Shown piece after piece: positions 62,717 to 64,000 of a stretch of 64,000 bases of DNA. Each line of letters begins with the position of its first letter. The stretch's first letter is position 1. The notes under the pieces were generated by a model, which saw only the letters and a program-made list of their open reading frames with translations, did not search any database and was not told the DNA's origin. A program made the translations under genes and the position numbers. This DNA comes from Acaudatibacter sp050729515 (GTDB lineage: Bacteria; Pseudomonadota; Alphaproteobacteria; Caulobacterales; Caulobacteraceae), in assembly GCA_050729515.1 (NCBI GenBank), contig JBOHLG010000001.1:124001-188000 (forward strand), read 5' to 3'.

Positions 62717-63667
62717 ATGAAGCGGACGCCCTCGGCGTATGACGCGGCGCTGAGCTACGCGAAGAGTCAGCGGACGACCGGTTTCCTTGTCATGCGGGAC
62801 GACCAGATGCTCGTCGAAGAGAACTGGCCCGTCGCGGCCGGCGCGCCGGAGGGTTTCTTCCGCACCTTCGGGGTGGATGCTCACGCAGCTCTTTTGGAAG
62901 ATGTCGCCTCTCAACAGAAGAGCTTGATGTCCATCCTGGCCGGCGCAGCCGTCGACAAGGGCTTGCTCGACGTAATGGAGCCCGTCTCGACTTATGTCGG
63001 CGCCGGTTGGTCCAAGACTTCGCTTCAGCAGGAACAAAGAATCGCGGTGCTCAACATTCTTGAGATGAACACCGGACTAAAGCCTGACTTTACGTTCGAT
63101 GCTCCACCGAAAACGAAGTTTTTGTATAATACGCCTGTCTACACGATGCTGGGCAAGGTGCTGGAAGGCGTCTCCCACCAGAAGCGCGATGATTTTACCC
63201 GCCTCTGGCTGACCGGGCCGGCCGAGATGAACGACACGAACTGGTGCGAGCGGGGCGTGGAGTTCGCCGGGGTCGGCAATCCCCTCGGTTTGGTGACTAC
63301 GCCGCGCGACGTCGCCAAGCTGGGCCGGATCATTTTGGGTCGAGGGATTGCGGCGAACGGCCGCCGGATCATTTCCTCACACCAACTCCAAGCGATCCTT
63401 TCGCGTTCGCCGACGAACCCTGGCTATGGCAGGCTGTGGTGGCTCAACGGCGGCGACTTCGCCATCAGGCCCGGGAGGCCGAGGACCGAAGGACCGCTCA
63501 TCGCCGCCGCTCCTGCCGACCTGGTCGCCGCGCTCGGAGCGATGGGCCGCAAGCTCTACGTTGTTCCCAGCTTGCGCCTCGTCATCGTCCGCGTGGGTCA
63601 ACAGCCCTCCGATCCCGCCTTCGATCAGCATTTATGGATCCGCCTGATGAAGGCCGGGGGCGATTAG
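62717..63667 (+). CDS. SxxK serine hydrolase (beta-lactamase-like), diverged
   Basis: The product has 316 residues. The motif Ser65-Gln-Gln-Lys68 and Tyr137 (LYNTPVYTMLGKVLEG) identify the beta-lactamase/PBP-like fold. PGYGRLWWLNGGD and the C-terminal strand region are recognisable. Compared with its divergent neighbour it is shorter and lacks several family blocks, so activity is uncertain. The start ATG at 62717 has only a weak ribosome-binding site. Confidence 0.78.
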   Translation: MKRTPSAYDAALSYAKSQRTTGFLVMRDDQMLVEENWPVAAGAPEGFFRTFGVDAHAALLEDVASQQKSLMSILAGAAVDKGLLDVMEPVSTYVGAGWSKTSLQQEQRIAVLNILEMNTGLKPDFTFDAPPKTKFLYNTPVYTMLGKVLEGVSHQKRDDFTRLWLTGPAEMNDTNWCERGVEFAGVGNPLGLVTTPRDVAKLGRIILGRGIAANGRRIISSHQLQAILSRSPTNPGYGRLWWLNGGDFAIRPGRPRTEGPLIAAAPADLVAALGAMGRKLYVVPSLRLVIVRVGQQPSDPAFDQHLWIRLMKAGGD

Positions 63668-64000
63668 TCGTTCCCTCGGGACGATCGATCTGCCGGCTCT
63701 TGATGACCGAAGCGGAATTGGCCGCCGCCCATGACGAAGCGGTGCGAGTTCAGAGCCCGCGACCTCGTGAAATAGATCGGCAGCTGCGAATTCCGCGGCT
63801 CGGAAATACCCGAACCCAACGACGGAACCTGCCCGGCGCGTCGTATAAGGACCGTGGCGATCGGGATTTCCTGTTCGGCTGGACGGGGGTGGGCGGTGGC
63901 GAGTCGACATCGGCGGACGGCCTCCGGATTTGCGGGCGCATGAGCCGGGAAGATGACCGCGTCAATTGCTGAAGACCGTCCTCAACGAGTCCTTTCTTCC
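63668..64000. other. Window end without a supportable gene
   Basis: Frames open on both strands have no recognisable motifs. A gene could extend beyond the window edge. Confidence 0.4.

Overview
The window is about 66-68% GC with GTG/TTG starts, Coq7, a CadC-like winged helix and many ATGA/GTGA-coupled gene pairs. This points to a free-living Alphaproteobacterium; the sequence does not let me name a genus. Most of the window is ordinary chromosome. The interval from about 44.5 to 50.9 kb is accessory DNA with visibly lower GC.

Layout. 1-3.3 kb holds two tandem TolB-like/TPR sensor proteins, the first cut by the window edge. uvrB follows (3.3-5.5), then a minus-strand GST, GST, decayed methyltransferase operon (5.7-7.8). 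A coupled operon encodes GMC oxidoreductase, DoxX, cupin, gluconolactonase and VOC protein (7.9-12.1), with a convergent SMP-30 gene. 13.2-17 kb has a lone receiver protein, an FAD/NAD(P)-binding protein, tRNA-Leu(CAA), a LytTR membrane regulator and a DUF2306 protein. 17.2-22.5 kb has an MDR reductase, VapBC, an EVE-domain protein and a histidine phosphatase, FAH, HPPD group. YqaA, DsbB, Coq7 and GNAT (22.8-25.2), a short MprF-like protein (25.9-27.5), three acyl-CoA dehydrogenases (27.9-31.7), RmlD/RmlA (32-33.8) and a complete RND efflux operon with its outer-membrane factor (34.1-43.4) follow.

Accessory island. At 44545-47205 a 2.66-kb IS1-family element has 20-bp terminal inverted repeats and an 8-bp target duplication. 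It carries several small passenger genes and a well-formed class II tRNA with serine-type features but anticodon GCG, an arginine anticodon. Its insertion replaced the last codons of a glycine-zipper gene. Next come a low-complexity stretch and a two-gene ATPase plus DUF4435/TOPRIM pair (48.35-50.55 kb) that matches the PARIS anti-phage system (AriA/AriB). An IS1-type transposase remnant closes the island.

51.6-63.7 kb has a di-iron/MBL protein and a catabolic-looking group: SDR, SnoaL-like protein, carboxylesterase, TonB-dependent receptor, GPH-type MFS transporter and two SxxK serine hydrolases.

The most unusual recurring structure is a set of CTAG-bounded double-hairpin repeats of about 166 bp. 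Six copies lie at gene borders (about 17.0, 22.6, 27.6, 30.4, 33.8 and 60.9 kb). Copies differ in sequence, but the paired arms change together. A second CTAG-bounded family lies at 5.55 and 58.9-59.2 kb. In four cases the repeat supplies the stop codon of the adjacent gene.
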